From assembly GCF_024746815.1 (NCBI RefSeq), contig NZ_CP080525.1:496001-560000 (forward strand): a stretch of DNA of 64,000 nucleotides, given 5' to 3'. Shown piece after piece: positions 1-7,652 of this stretch. The translations under genes were made by a program, and so were the position numbers. The stretch comes from Mesorhizobium sp. AR07 (GTDB lineage Bacteria; Pseudomonadota; Alphaproteobacteria; Rhizobiales; Rhizobiaceae). Every line of letters starts with the position of its first letter. Position 1 is the stretch's first letter. The notes under the pieces are model-generated. The model searched no databases. It worked only from the letters and a program-made list of their open reading frames with translations, and was not told where the DNA came from.

Positions 1-171
1 CCGACCAACCGTACCGACCGTGGTGCCGATGTCGTAGGCGAGGTCGCGTTGCGGCGGCAGCTTTGCTCCGGCGTCGATCACGCCCCGGTCGATATCGGTT
101 TCGATGGAATCCGCCAGCCGCTGATACAGCGGCCCGGAGCCGGCAGTGAGATCTGGAAGCCAATTTGTCAT
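1..171 (-). CDS. MocR/GntR-family regulator, N-terminal part
   Basis: The frame opens at ATG 171 on the minus strand and runs off the window edge, so only 57 residues are seen. They read as the start of a GntR winged helix: a PLYQRLADSIETDI segment, then GAKLPPQRDLA and a TTVGTVGR recognition-helix segment. The PPQRDLAYDIG wording is typical of MocR/PdxR-type regulators, which carry a PLP aminotransferase-like domain after the helix-turn-helix; that domain would lie outside the window. The gene is divergent from the DUF1127 gene at 265, so the two probably share a control region. A plain GntR regulator cannot be excluded. Confidence 0.8.
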   Translation of the reverse strand, partial: MTNWLPDLTAGSGPLYQRLADSIETDIDRGVIDAGAKLPPQRDLAYDIGTTVGTVGR

Positions 172-187
172 GGTGACAATTTTCTAT

Positions 188-242
188 ATTGCACCGAATT
201 GTGAGTCAATACATATCAACGCTGCGCCAAAAAGGGTGCAAT
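188..242. promoter_or_regulatory. Inverted repeat between MocR-like gene and DUF1127 gene
   Basis: ATTGCACC at 188-195 and its exact reverse complement GGTGCAAT at 235-242 flank the divergent intergenic region. A related GGTGACAAT lies next to the regulator start. Such spaced inverted repeats suit a MocR/GntR operator. The function is inferred from position only. Confidence 0.35.
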
Positions 243-264
243 TTGGAATTCTGGTAGAAAGAAG

Positions 265-516
265 ATGAATACAATCGCGACAATCAATCATTCGAGAGCC
301 GAGTTGTCAGGCCAATCGACACGCCCATCGGGCCGGCGCGGCTTTGTCAGCCGTCTGGTGCGCGTGGCCAGGTCGCTGGCGACATGGATCGACTATCTGC
401 TGGAGCGTCGGCGCAGCCGGCTGGCGCTGCTGGAAATGACCGACGACCAGCTCAAGGATATCGGTATCTCGCGCTGCGATGCCCACCGCGAGGGGATCAG
501 GCCTTTCTGGGACTGA
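265..516 (+). CDS. DUF1127 small protein
   Basis: An 83-residue basic protein. The C-terminal half carries the DUF1127 (YjiS-like) pattern: an Arg-rich stretch, then LLEMTDDQLKDIGISRCDA. DUF1127 proteins are very common in Rhizobiales; some act in RNA turnover or in phosphate and stress responses, but no enzymatic activity is known. The N-terminal 30 residues are polar and variable. The start is the ATG after AAGAAG. It is divergently transcribed from the MocR-like regulator, an arrangement that suggests control by that regulator. Confidence 0.85.
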   Translation: MNTIATINHSRAELSGQSTRPSGRRGFVSRLVRVARSLATWIDYLLERRRSRLALLEMTDDQLKDIGISRCDAHREGIRPFWD

Positions 517-540
517 CCGTGATCCCAAAAATGAGACGCC

Positions 541-1182
541 TTAGCGGACGCTCGATACCCTGACGCGTGAAACGCCGTGGTCCGCAAGGACGGCGACCAC
601 GCACAGCACGAGAAAAAGTCCTGTGATGGCCGCCGCTGAGAGGGCAACGCTGGCCACGCCGTTCTTGGCGACATCGAGAAAGGGGTAGGGCACTTCGCCG
701 GCGAGCGGTGCCCGCGCCAGCGCATAGACCAGATAGGCCACGGGATAGAGCACCCACCAGGAGATGTCGTTCCACCGGGTCCTGCCGTCTGCGCCCGATA
801 TCAGCCACCACAGCACGAACAGCACCGGCGTCACATAATGCAGCAGAACATCGCAGAGCAGGAACAGGCCCTGCGGGTGCCATAGCCGTGACAGCACCGT
901 CGCATAGACGATGAAGACCAGGGTGATAGAGACGGCGACGCCCGCGCGCATCCGGAATCCGGCGAAGGCAGGCAGCCACGCATAGCCGGTGGGCGACAGC
1001 AGCGACGTGTACACCAGCACCGCGCCGATGTTGGTCAGGATGGTGAAGAAGCTGAGAAGGAAGATGATCGAGCCGAGCAGGCTGCGGCCTGCTTCCATCG
1101 ACGCTGGAATGCTGATGCAGAACTGCAGGACAAGCCCGGCCAGACCTATGGTCAGACCGGCGATCTGCAGGAACCGGCCCAT
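541..1182 (-). CDS. Pr6Pr-family six-helix membrane protein
   Basis: A 213-residue, strongly hydrophobic protein with about six predicted transmembrane segments (near residues 5-25, 38-60, 78-98, 108-128, 142-160 and 180-202). The pattern of NIGAVLVY, a mid-protein HYVTPVLFVLWWL segment and WWVLYPVAYLVY matches the Pr6Pr/FAR-17a-AIG1-like membrane family. No bacterial member has a firmly established function. It ends the minus-strand run that also holds the lipoprotein and GST genes; the gap to the lipoprotein stop is only a few bases. Confidence 0.7.
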   Translation of the reverse strand: MGRFLQIAGLTIGLAGLVLQFCISIPASMEAGRSLLGSIIFLLSFFTILTNIGAVLVYTSLLSPTGYAWLPAFAGFRMRAGVAVSITLVFIVYATVLSRLWHPQGLFLLCDVLLHYVTPVLFVLWWLISGADGRTRWNDISWWVLYPVAYLVYALARAPLAGEVPYPFLDVAKNGVASVALSAAAITGLFLVLCVVAVLADHGVSRVRVSSVR

Positions 1183-1186
1183 TGCC

Positions 1187-1594
1187 CTATGCGGCCGCCG
1201 TGCAGGAGGGATTGCCCGCCTGCCAGCGGGCGATGTCCGAGCCGATACGCGCGCCGAGCGGGTCGTTCATGAGCGGTCCAAACGCGTCGACGCGGCTCGA
1301 ATTGCCTTGTGCCTGCACGACCAGCAGCGGTTTGCCGCCATAGTGCTTGGCCGGCACGAGCAGGAAGCGCGGCGTGCCGCTGAACGAATTCAGTTCGTTG
1401 GCCATCTGGTATTGCTTGAAGGCGGGGTCCTTGCTGGCGATCCAGCATTTGTGGGCTGATATCGCCACTTGTTCCATGGCCAGCAGCGAGGCACTTTTAC
1501 CAGAGGGCACAGGTGTGCTCTTCGGGCTCGACTGGCAGGATGCCAACGCAAAGCCCGCCGCGGCAACCAGGGCGATCGTCCTGCTCTTGATCAA
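1187..1594 (-). CDS. Small putative lipoprotein
   Basis: A 135-residue protein read from a TTG start at 1594 that overlaps the GST stop codon (TTGA). Its N-terminus is a lipoprotein signal: a basic IKSR, a hydrophobic core and the lipobox LASC, giving an acylated Cys near residue 20. The remainder (AHKCWIASKDPAFKQY, a short beta-rich segment, a C-terminal Cys) has no family I recognise. The TTG choice rests on the four-base overlap and on the signal peptide lying exactly there. It is probably translationally coupled to the GST gene. Confidence 0.65.
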   Translation of the reverse strand: MIKSRTIALVAAAGFALASCQSSPKSTPVPSGKSASLLAMEQVAISAHKCWIASKDPAFKQYQMANELNSFSGTPRFLLVPAKHYGGKPLLVVQAQGNSSRVDAFGPLMNDPLGARIGSDIARWQAGNPSCTAAA

Positions 1595-2256
1595 GCGGCA
1601 CCCATCTCGAGTTCGGACAGAAAAATCTTCAGGCCATCGGTCATCTCGCCCCACACCCGCGACAATGCCGGATGCTGCGAGGCGATCTGTTCGTAGGCAT
1701 CGAATTTGGGATAGGCGTCGAGCAGGTCGTGACTTCCTGTCATGGCCCGGAACTGGTTGAAGATGAACCGCGTCGGCGTCAGCCAGGCGTCGGCGAAACT
1801 GATGTCGTCGCCGAGCGCGAAGGGGCCTTGCGCCATGCGCGCCTCGATCGCCGCCAGTCCGTGGTGCAGGCGGGCGAATTGGGCGTCGATCTCGGCATTG
1901 TTTCGCTTCGGCACGAAATGCAGCTCGAAAAGCTTCATCGTAGGGGTCAGCACGTCGAGATCGGTGATGCGGGCGAACATGCGCACCAGGGCGCGGTCCT
2001 TGGAATCGGACGGCAGCAGCGCCGGTTCGGGAAAACGCTCTTCCAGATATTCGGCGATGACCACCGATTCGACGATCGTCTCGCCCGAGCCGGTGATCAG
2101 CACCGGTATCCGGTTGAGCGGCGAAATGGCGCGAAACTCTTCGGGGATGGGAAAACCCGGCGGCGGCGCGATGATCTTGAGCGGCACGTCCTTGATGTAG
2201 GCCAGCGCCCGCACGATCGACGAGTAGGGCGACAACGGTCGCGAATAGAGTTTCAT
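1591..2256 (-). CDS. Glutathione S-transferase family protein
   Basis: 221 residues with the two-part GST layout: an N-terminal thioredoxin-like domain (MKLYSRPLSPYSSIVRALAY, then the cis-Pro region NRIPVL and the ESVVIAEYL glutathione-contact segment) and an all-helical C-terminal domain (about residues 85-215). A Ser-rich start (SPYSS) suggests a serine-type catalytic site. The ATG at 2256 is preferred over one 21 bases upstream because GGAGAG lies at the right distance. The substrate cannot be told. The stop overlaps the lipoprotein start. Confidence 0.85.
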   Translation of the reverse strand: MKLYSRPLSPYSSIVRALAYIKDVPLKIIAPPPGFPIPEEFRAISPLNRIPVLITGSGETIVESVVIAEYLEERFPEPALLPSDSKDRALVRMFARITDLDVLTPTMKLFELHFVPKRNNAEIDAQFARLHHGLAAIEARMAQGPFALGDDISFADAWLTPTRFIFNQFRAMTGSHDLLDAYPKFDAYEQIASQHPALSRVWGEMTDGLKIFLSELEMGAA

Positions 2257-2343
2257 GACCGTCTCTCTCCCCCACAAAGCGGACTTGCCCCGACAAGGAG
2301 ACAGGAATGTCCGGCTGTTTTCAAGGCGTCCGCCTCGATGATG

Positions 2344-3012
2344 TCAGGCTGCAATGCCAAGCGCGCTCTCGAACAGTGCCCGGCCGTCGCTGCCGCCATG
2401 GGCGGCTTCGATCAGGTTTTCCGGGTGCGGCATCAGGCCGAGCACATTGCCGCGCTCGTTGATGATGCCGGCAATGTCGTTGATCGAGCCGTTGGGATTG
2501 GTGCCGTCGGCATAACGGAACACCACCTGGCCTTCGCCTTCGAGGCGGGCAAGGGTCTCGGCATCGGCGAAATAGTTGCCGTCATGATGCGCCACCGGCG
2601 AGCGGATGATCTGGCCCGGCTGATAGCGGCGGGTGAACATGGTGTTGGCGTTGGTGATCTGCAGCTTGACCTGCCGGCAGACGAATTTCAGCGAGGTGTT
2701 GCGCATCAGCGCCCCCGGCAGCAGGCCGGCCTCGACCAGGATCTGGAAGCCGTTGCAGACGCCGATGACCGTCACGCCCTTGGCCGCCTTCTCGGCGACC
2801 GCCCGCATGACCGGCATGCGCGCGGCGATCGCGCCGCAGCGCAGATAGTCGCCGAAGGAGAAACCGCCTGGGATGGCGATCAGGTCGACATCGGGGATTT
2901 CGGTGTCGGTCTGCCAGACGGTGACCGGCGGTTTTCCGGAAATCTTGGTCAGCGCCGCGATCATGTCGCGGTCGCGATTGAGGCCAGGCAAAAGGACGAC
3001 GGCTGATTTCAT
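2344..3012 (-). CDS. purQ: Phosphoribosylformylglycinamidine synthase glutaminase subunit PurQ
   Basis: 222 residues, the normal PurQ length. It is a class I glutamine amidotransferase: [16 protein letters not shown] at the start, [15 protein letters not shown] near 50, and the nucleophile Cys in [19 protein letters not shown] near residue 90. The C-terminal HPE of [11 protein letters not shown] supplies the catalytic His and Glu. It hydrolyses glutamine and passes ammonia to PurL for the fourth step of purine synthesis, in a complex with PurS and PurL. purS and purC lie just upstream on the same strand, with a small coiled-coil gene in between; purL is not in the window. Confidence 0.95.
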   Translation of the reverse strand: MKSAVVLLPGLNRDRDMIAALTKISGKPPVTVWQTDTEIPDVDLIAIPGGFSFGDYLRCGAIAARMPVMRAVAEKAAKGVTVIGVCNGFQILVEAGLLPGALMRNTSLKFVCRQVKLQITNANTMFTRRYQPGQIIRSPVAHHDGNYFADAETLARLEGEGQVVFRYADGTNPNGSINDIAGIINERGNVLGLMPHPENLIEAAHGGSDGRALFESALGIAA

Positions 3013-3262
3013 TCGGTTCGTAAGGCCTCTGAGCTTCGGCAAGTTCGCGCAGGTCGAGACGTCTGTCTATGCGTTCAAGACGCTCGTCCTGTCGGGCAAG
3101 AATGCCATAGATATTATGGATATCGCTTTGCGTCGCCACCATGTGGCCCCGCATCACGTTCAGTTCCCGTTTCGTCTCGGAAACGTCCTGACGAAGCTCA
3201 CCGATTTCGTGATGCACGCGCTTCAGAAGCTCGAACATCAATTCATTCGTGACTTCCGACAT
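3011..3262 (-). CDS. Small coiled-coil protein between purS and purQ
   Basis: From ATG 3262, with GGAGG just upstream, about 84 codons encode a charged, heptad-like coiled coil: [19 protein letters not shown], then [21 protein letters not shown]. The frame has no stop before purQ. It stays open across most of purQ to 2582, where the translation becomes Arg/His/Pro-rich and non-protein-like. A TGA sits at the purQ start but is one base out of frame. Either a single-base indel removed the natural stop, or the product carries a nonsense tail. The end given is where the protein-like part stops. The role is unknown. Confidence 0.5.
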
Positions 3263-3280
3263 CCCGCCTCCGGTACAACC

Positions 3281-3523
3281 TCAGGTAAGCGTCACACTAT
3301 AATTCTCAATCACGGTATTCGCCAGCAGCTTGTCGCACATGGCTTTCAGATCGGCTTCGGCCTTGGCCTTGTCGCTTTCCGCCAATTCGACGTCGAACAC
3401 CTTGCCCTGCCGCACCGCGCCGACGCCGCCGAAACCCAGGCCGGACAGGGCGTGTTCGATTGCCTTGCCTTGCGGGTCGAGCACGCCGTTCTTGAGGGTG
3501 ACGGTAATGCGGGCCTTGATCAC
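3281..3523 (-). CDS. purS: Phosphoribosylformylglycinamidine synthase subunit PurS
   Basis: An 80-residue protein from a GTG start, IKARITVTLKNGVLDPQGKAIEHAL, which is the PurS signature. PurS is the small bridging subunit that lets PurQ dock onto PurL. AGGAG lies 10 bases before GTG 3523. The ATG at 3532 adds three residues (SSV context) but sits only one base from the same AGGAG, so GTG is preferred. Order on the minus strand is purC, purS, coiled-coil gene, purQ, suggesting one operon. Confidence 0.9.
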   Translation of the reverse strand: MIKARITVTLKNGVLDPQGKAIEHALSGLGFGGVGAVRQGKVFDVELAESDKAKAEADLKAMCDKLLANTVIENYSVTLT

Positions 3524-3566
3524 GCTGGACATGCTCCTGTTCTGAATGTCGGATCGCAAGCCGCTA

Positions 3567-4361
3567 TCAGTGCGGCTTGCCTTTGACGCCATCGGTCGAG
3601 GCGACAAGCACCGGGCCGGTGGGGCGCGGCGGCTCGTTCTCGTTCATGATGCCGAGGCGGCGGGCAACTTCCTGATAGGCTTCGACGAGGCCACCCATGT
3701 CGCGGCGGAAACGGTCCTTGTCGAGCTTGTCATGCGTCGCCACGTCCCACAGACGGCAGGAGTCCGGCGAAATCTCGTCGGCGACGACGATGCGCATCAT
3801 GTCGCCCTCGAACAGGCGGCCGCATTCGATCTTGAAGTCGACGAGCTGGATGCCGACGCCCATGAACAGACCGGAGAGGAAGTCGTTGACGCGGATGGCA
3901 AGCGCCATGACATCGTCGATTTCCTGCGGGCTTGCCCAGCCGAACGCCGTGATGTGCTCTTCCGACACCATCGGATCATCGAGCGCGTCGGCCTTGTAAT
4001 AGAATTCGATGATCGAGCGCGGCAAGACGGTGCCTTCCTCGATGCCGAGGCGCTTGGACAGCGAACCGGCGGCGACATTGCGCACCACCACTTCGAGCGG
4101 AATGATCTCCACTTCCTTGATCAGCTGCTCGCGCATGTTGAGCCGGCGGATGAAATGGGTCGGGATGCCCATGCGGTTGAGGTGGTTGAAGATGTGCTCG
4201 GAAATACGGTTGTTGAGCACGCCCTTGCCGTCGACGACTTCGTGTTTCTTCTTGTTGAACGCGGTTGCGTCGTCCTTGAAGAACTGGATGAGCGTACCCG
4301 GCTCGGGTCCCTCATAGAGGATCTTGGCCTTGCCTTCATAAATGCGGCGGCGATTTTTCAT
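3567..4361 (-). CDS. purC: SAICAR synthetase PurC
   Basis: 264 residues with the PurC order: [24 protein letters not shown] at the start, [11 protein letters not shown], the [13 protein letters not shown] segment, [13 protein letters not shown] near residue 90 and [10 protein letters not shown] near 180. It joins aspartate to CAIR with ATP to make SAICAR in purine synthesis. The C-terminal 25 residues ([13 protein letters not shown]) are a common alphaproteobacterial tail. It heads the pur run on the minus strand; a 275-base upstream gap separates it from the divergent DUF1476 gene and should hold both promoters. Confidence 0.96.
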   Translation of the reverse strand: MKNRRRIYEGKAKILYEGPEPGTLIQFFKDDATAFNKKKHEVVDGKGVLNNRISEHIFNHLNRMGIPTHFIRRLNMREQLIKEVEIIPLEVVVRNVAAGSLSKRLGIEEGTVLPRSIIEFYYKADALDDPMVSEEHITAFGWASPQEIDDVMALAIRVNDFLSGLFMGVGIQLVDFKIECGRLFEGDMMRIVVADEISPDSCRLWDVATHDKLDKDRFRRDMGGLVEAYQEVARRLGIMNENEPPRPTGPVLVASTDGVKGKPH

Positions 4362-4636
4362 CTGATTTTTTCTCTGGAGTTCCGGACAGGCGGCAAGCGA
4401 CCATTTCCTGTCCGTCTGCCTGAAATAGTGCGGCTACGGTAGGGTTCAATGCCGGGTCTATCCCAATCACATCGTTTGCTCAATCGGCAAATCCTTCCAA
4501 TCAACCGCTTTCGGGACTGAAATGCCGCAGCGCAGCATGCAACGAAGCGTATTGACCGGCTCACGACCTTTTGGTTTGTGCTTCGTCAACACATATACGT
4601 CATCACCAGCGAATCGATTTCCATCGGAGGGATGCC

Positions 4637-4957
4637 ATGAGCAGCATGAAGGATCGCGAAGAGGGCTTTGAACGCAAATTCGCATTCGACGAGGAGCTTC
4701 GGTTCAAGGCCTCGGCGCGCCGCAACAAGGCGCTCGGTCTGTGGGCCGCCGAAAAGCTTGGAAAGTCGGGCACTGACGCCGAAGCTTATGCCAAACAGGT
4801 CGTCATCTCCGACATCGAGGAAGCCGGCGATCACGATGTGTTCCGCAAGATCCGCAAGGATTTCGATGCCGCCGGTATCGACCAGTCGGACCACCAGATC
4901 CGCCGCACCATGGACGAGATGATGGCGCAGGCGATCGAGCAGATCAAGAACACCTGA
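4637..4957 (+). CDS. DUF1476 protein, F1-ATPase zeta-subunit type
   Basis: A 106-residue all-helical protein: MSSMKDREEGFERKFAFDEELRFKA, then RRNKALGLWAAEKLG and a C-terminal DQSDHQIRRTMDEMM. This is the DUF1476 family, whose Paracoccus member is the zeta subunit that inhibits F1-ATPase by entering the catalytic sector through its N-terminus. The family assignment is firm; the inhibitory role here is carried over from Paracoccus. The start is chosen from GGAGG six bases upstream. A clear intrinsic terminator follows at 4985. Confidence 0.92.
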   Translation: MSSMKDREEGFERKFAFDEELRFKASARRNKALGLWAAEKLGKSGTDAEAYAKQVVISDIEEAGDHDVFRKIRKDFDAAGIDQSDHQIRRTMDEMMAQAIEQIKNT

Positions 4958-4984
4958 TCCGATCGCGCATCCTGGACCAATCGA

Positions 4985-5010
4985 CCGCCCGGCCTATCCG
5001 GGCGGTTTTT
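4985..5010 (+). terminator. Rho-independent terminator after DUF1476 gene
   Basis: A perfect 8-bp stem CCGCCCGG / CCGGGCGG with a five-base loop is followed by TTTTT and CTTT. It lies 28 bases after the DUF1476 stop and would isolate that gene from the aldolase gene. Confidence 0.9.
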
Positions 5011-5067
5011 CTTTGCCTTTGCAGCGGTTTCCGGCTGAAACTGCCGACGTTAACAAGGAAAGCCTAG

Positions 5068-5841
5068 ATGTCCCTGAAGTCCCGCCTTGCCGCCGATGAA
5101 ACGCTGTTCACCGCATGGTCCGGTGTGCCGGATGCCTTGACTGTCGAGATTGTCGCCAAGCAGGATTTCGATGCCGTCACGCTCGACATGCAGCATGGCG
5201 GCCATCATGAGGAGAGCGTGTTGCGGGGTCTGGTGCCGGTGCTGGCCGCAGGCAAGCCGGCGCTGGTGCGCATCCCGGTCGGCCGCTTCGACATGGCAAG
5301 CCGCGCGCTCGATTTCGGCGCCGAGGCTGTCATTGCGCCGATGGTGAATTCCGTGGCCGATGCAAAACTGTTCGCCGCCGCCATGAAATACCCGCCGCTC
5401 GGCGAGCGCTCCTGGGGGCCGACCTATGCGTTTCCGCGCCACGGCAAGGGCGACCAGGCTGAGTGGCTGCGCGACACCAATCAGCGCACCATGGCCTTCG
5501 CTATGGTCGAGACGCGCGCGGCTCTCGATGCGCTCGACGGCATCCTCGACACGCCGGGCATCGACGGCATCTTCCTCGGCCCATCGGATTTTTCGATCGC
5601 CTGGAGCAACGGTGCGACCGTCAGTTCGACGCTGGAAAGCATGATGGAAACCGTGGCATCGGTCGCCGAACGCACCCGCAAGGCCGGAAAACATGCGGCG
5701 ATCTATGTCGTCGAGCCGGCGATTGCCTGCCGCGTCGTATCGATGGGCTACCGTCTGCTGGCCATGGGCTCGGAACATGCGCTGATCGGGCTCGGCGCAA
5801 AAACCCTGATCAAGAGCGTCAGGGATTCGATCGGCTCCTGA
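5068..5841 (+). CDS. HpcH/HpaI-family aldolase
   Basis: 257 residues forming a TIM-barrel class II pyruvate aldolase of the HpcH/HpaI/CitE superfamily. Visible landmarks are DFDAVTLDMQHGGHHEE (metal and acid-base region), PALVRIPVG, GAEAVIAPMVNSVADA with a substrate-binding Arg/Lys region after it, MVETRAALD (metal-binding Glu) and IDGIFLGPSDFS (metal-binding Asp). Family members cleave 4-hydroxy-2-oxo acids such as 4-hydroxy-2-oxoheptanedioate to pyruvate and an aldehyde. The natural substrate cannot be read from the sequence. It stands alone, convergent with the RBBP9-type hydrolase gene. Confidence 0.88.
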   Translation: MSLKSRLAADETLFTAWSGVPDALTVEIVAKQDFDAVTLDMQHGGHHEESVLRGLVPVLAAGKPALVRIPVGRFDMASRALDFGAEAVIAPMVNSVADAKLFAAAMKYPPLGERSWGPTYAFPRHGKGDQAEWLRDTNQRTMAFAMVETRAALDALDGILDTPGIDGIFLGPSDFSIAWSNGATVSSTLESMMETVASVAERTRKAGKHAAIYVVEPAIACRVVSMGYRLLAMGSEHALIGLGAKTLIKSVRDSIGS

Positions 5842-5847
5842 GCTAGC

Positions 5848-6402
5848 TCAGGGCTTTAGATCCGTCAGGAATTTGGCGAAGGTCATTGAGCCTTCCGGCC
5901 ATGGACCAAAGCCCGAATCCGCGTTGAGGTGACCGGTCTCGCCGGCGTCGATGAACAGCGAGCCCCAGGCGCCGGCAATGTCTTCGGCGACATCGAAGGC
6001 GCAGAACGGGTCGTTGCGGCTGGCGATCACGAGCGAAGGGAAAGGCAGCGGTTCGCGCGGATAAGGACCGAACGTCATCAGGTGCCTGGGCTTGATCTTG
6101 GGGTTGGCGACATCGGGCGGGGCGACGAAGAAGGCACCGGCGACGGGCTTGCGGAACTGCGGCATGGCCTGCACTGCCGCGGCGACACCCAGTGAGTGCG
6201 CAACGATGACGACCGGCCGCTCGGCCTCGTTGACCGCCTTGGCCACGCTCGCCGTCCAGTCCTCGCGCACCGGTTTGGACCACTCCGCCTGCTCGACGCG
6301 GCGCGCCGTCGACAGCTTCGACTGCCAGCGGCTCTGCCAATGGTCGGGGCCGGAATTGGTGTAGCCCGGCACGATGAGAATATCTGCTTCCTTGACCTTC
6401 AT
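5848..6402 (-). CDS. RBBP9/YdeN-type serine hydrolase
   Basis: 184 residues, an alpha/beta hydrolase of the RBBP9 (DUF1234, YdeN) family. It shows the N-terminal ILIVPGYTNSGPDHWQ segment, nucleophile elbow VAHSLG near residue 70, an Asp in SRNDPFC, and a catalytic His in GHLNADSGFG. The spacing is that of the small, lid-less family. Bacterial members are weak esterases with no agreed physiological substrate. It is divergent from the VOC gene at 6646 and convergent with the aldolase gene. Confidence 0.88.
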   Translation of the reverse strand: MKVKEADILIVPGYTNSGPDHWQSRWQSKLSTARRVEQAEWSKPVREDWTASVAKAVNEAERPVVIVAHSLGVAAAVQAMPQFRKPVAGAFFVAPPDVANPKIKPRHLMTFGPYPREPLPFPSLVIASRNDPFCAFDVAEDIAGAWGSLFIDAGETGHLNADSGFGPWPEGSMTFAKFLTDLKP

Positions 6403-6645
6403 GGTGCTGAAATAGCGAGCGGCGTCGCTTCGTGCAACGGTCGTGAACGGCGCTCTTGATCACAATGGTGAACACGATGTTCGCTTCTTCAAGTCTTGTG
6501 TGAACGATGCCGATGGACGATTTGTGGTGGGAAAAGAAACAGCCGTGTGCGAAACCCTTTGGAACTGACACGACAGACGATGATTGGCGGCGCGGGGCTC
6601 CTTGCTTTGGGAGTTTCGACGCAGGCCGGTCGAACGGAGCATTTG

Positions 6646-7458
6646 ATGAGTGAATTGCCTTTTGCCGCCACCACCCCGGTCAGCGTTGCCCGCGTCGGGC
6701 TGAAGGCGCGTGACGCCGAAAATCTCGCCGAATACTATCGCAAGATCGTTGGGCTGCAGGAGTTGAGCCGTGCCGACGGCGCGATCACGCTTGGTGCCGC
6801 CAACCGTCCGTTGCTGGTCATCGAGGCGGATGCCGCGGCAAAGCCGGATGATCCGCAAAGCGCCGGCCTGTTCCACACCGCTTTCCTGTTGCCGAGCCGC
6901 GCCGATCTCGGCCGCTGGATCAACCACGCCATCGCCAACAAGATCGCCATCGAGGGAGCTTCGGACCATCTGGTCAGCGAAGCGCTGTACCTGACCGATC
7001 CCGAAGGCAACGGCATCGAGATCTATGCCGACCGTCGTCCGCAGGACTGGAAGTGGAACGGTGACAAGATCGCCATGGCGACCGAGCGGCTGAACATTCC
7101 GTCCGTGGTTGCCGAAGTGCCGGCGGGTGACGCCGGCTGGCAGGGCGCGCCGGAAAACAGCATTGTCGGCCATGTCCATCTGCGCGTCGGCAGGCCGGAA
7201 GATGCCGAGGCCTGGTGGCACCAGGAATTCGGCTTCGACACGGTGGCGAAATATGGCGGCCAGGCGGTGTTCCTGTCGTCCGGTGGCTATCATCACCACA
7301 TCGGCGCCAATGCCTGGCGCAGCCCCGGCGCCGGCCGCCGCGACCCGGGCCGATCCGGTCTGGCCTGGATCGAGATGCGCTCGGACAATGTCACCAGCCC
7401 AGTAACCCGCGAAGACCCCTGGGGCACGGTGATCAAGACCGTTCCCGGCAAGGCTTGA
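6646..7458 (+). CDS. VOC-family protein, CatE-like extradiol dioxygenase
   Basis: 270 residues from ATG 6646, six bases after GGAG; the longer upstream frame is dropped because it lacks a ribosome site. Two vicinal-oxygen-chelate repeats are visible: SVARVGLKARDAENLAEYY with GLFHTAFLLP and GNGIEIYAD in the first half, then GHVHLRVGRPEDAEAWW and a HHHIGANAW segment in the second. Metal ligands would be the His of LFHTAF, or of GHVHL, and a Glu. The closest known type is the Bacillus CatE/YfiE catechol dioxygenase-like group. The substrate is unknown. Confidence 0.82.
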   Translation: MSELPFAATTPVSVARVGLKARDAENLAEYYRKIVGLQELSRADGAITLGAANRPLLVIEADAAAKPDDPQSAGLFHTAFLLPSRADLGRWINHAIANKIAIEGASDHLVSEALYLTDPEGNGIEIYADRRPQDWKWNGDKIAMATERLNIPSVVAEVPAGDAGWQGAPENSIVGHVHLRVGRPEDAEAWWHQEFGFDTVAKYGGQAVFLSSGGYHHHIGANAWRSPGAGRRDPGRSGLAWIEMRSDNVTSPVTREDPWGTVIKTVPGKA

Positions 7459-7481
7459 TTGCCACCTGGCGACAGCGTCTT

Positions 7482-7639
7482 TCTCCCCGTCACTATACGG
7501 GGAGAAATGCCCGGCAGGGCAATGAGGGGCAGCGCCAAAGTCGTGAAATTGTCAAAGCGTGAATGGGTGCGGTCGTCGCCGAGGTCGGCGCTGCCCCTCA
7601 TCAGCCTGCCGGCACCTTCCCCGTATAGTGACGGGGAGA
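7482..7639. repeat. 158-bp palindromic intergenic element, TCTCCCCGTCACTATACGGGG type
   Basis: Two long arms (7482-7536 and 7587-7639) are near-perfect reverse complements. Each begins or ends with TCTCCCCGTCACTATACGGG and contains a GAGGGGCAGCGCC block. The middle 50 bases are not palindromic. It fills the gap between the convergent VOC and purB genes. The form is that of the non-coding mosaic repeats common in rhizobial genomes. It could act as a strong hairpin at the ends of both transcripts. Confidence 0.85.
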
Positions 7640-7652
7640 AGGAAAGCTAGCC

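Noticed and set aside
393..979. Long minus-strand and plus-strand frames over the DUF1127 and Pr6Pr genes
   Set aside because: They overlap real genes in other frames, are Arg/Pro/Ser-rich and have no ribosome sites.
1672..3006. 444-codon plus-strand open frame antisense to GST and purQ
   Set aside because: High-GC antisense shadow: Arg/Asp/His-rich with no domain, while both minus-strand genes are clear families.
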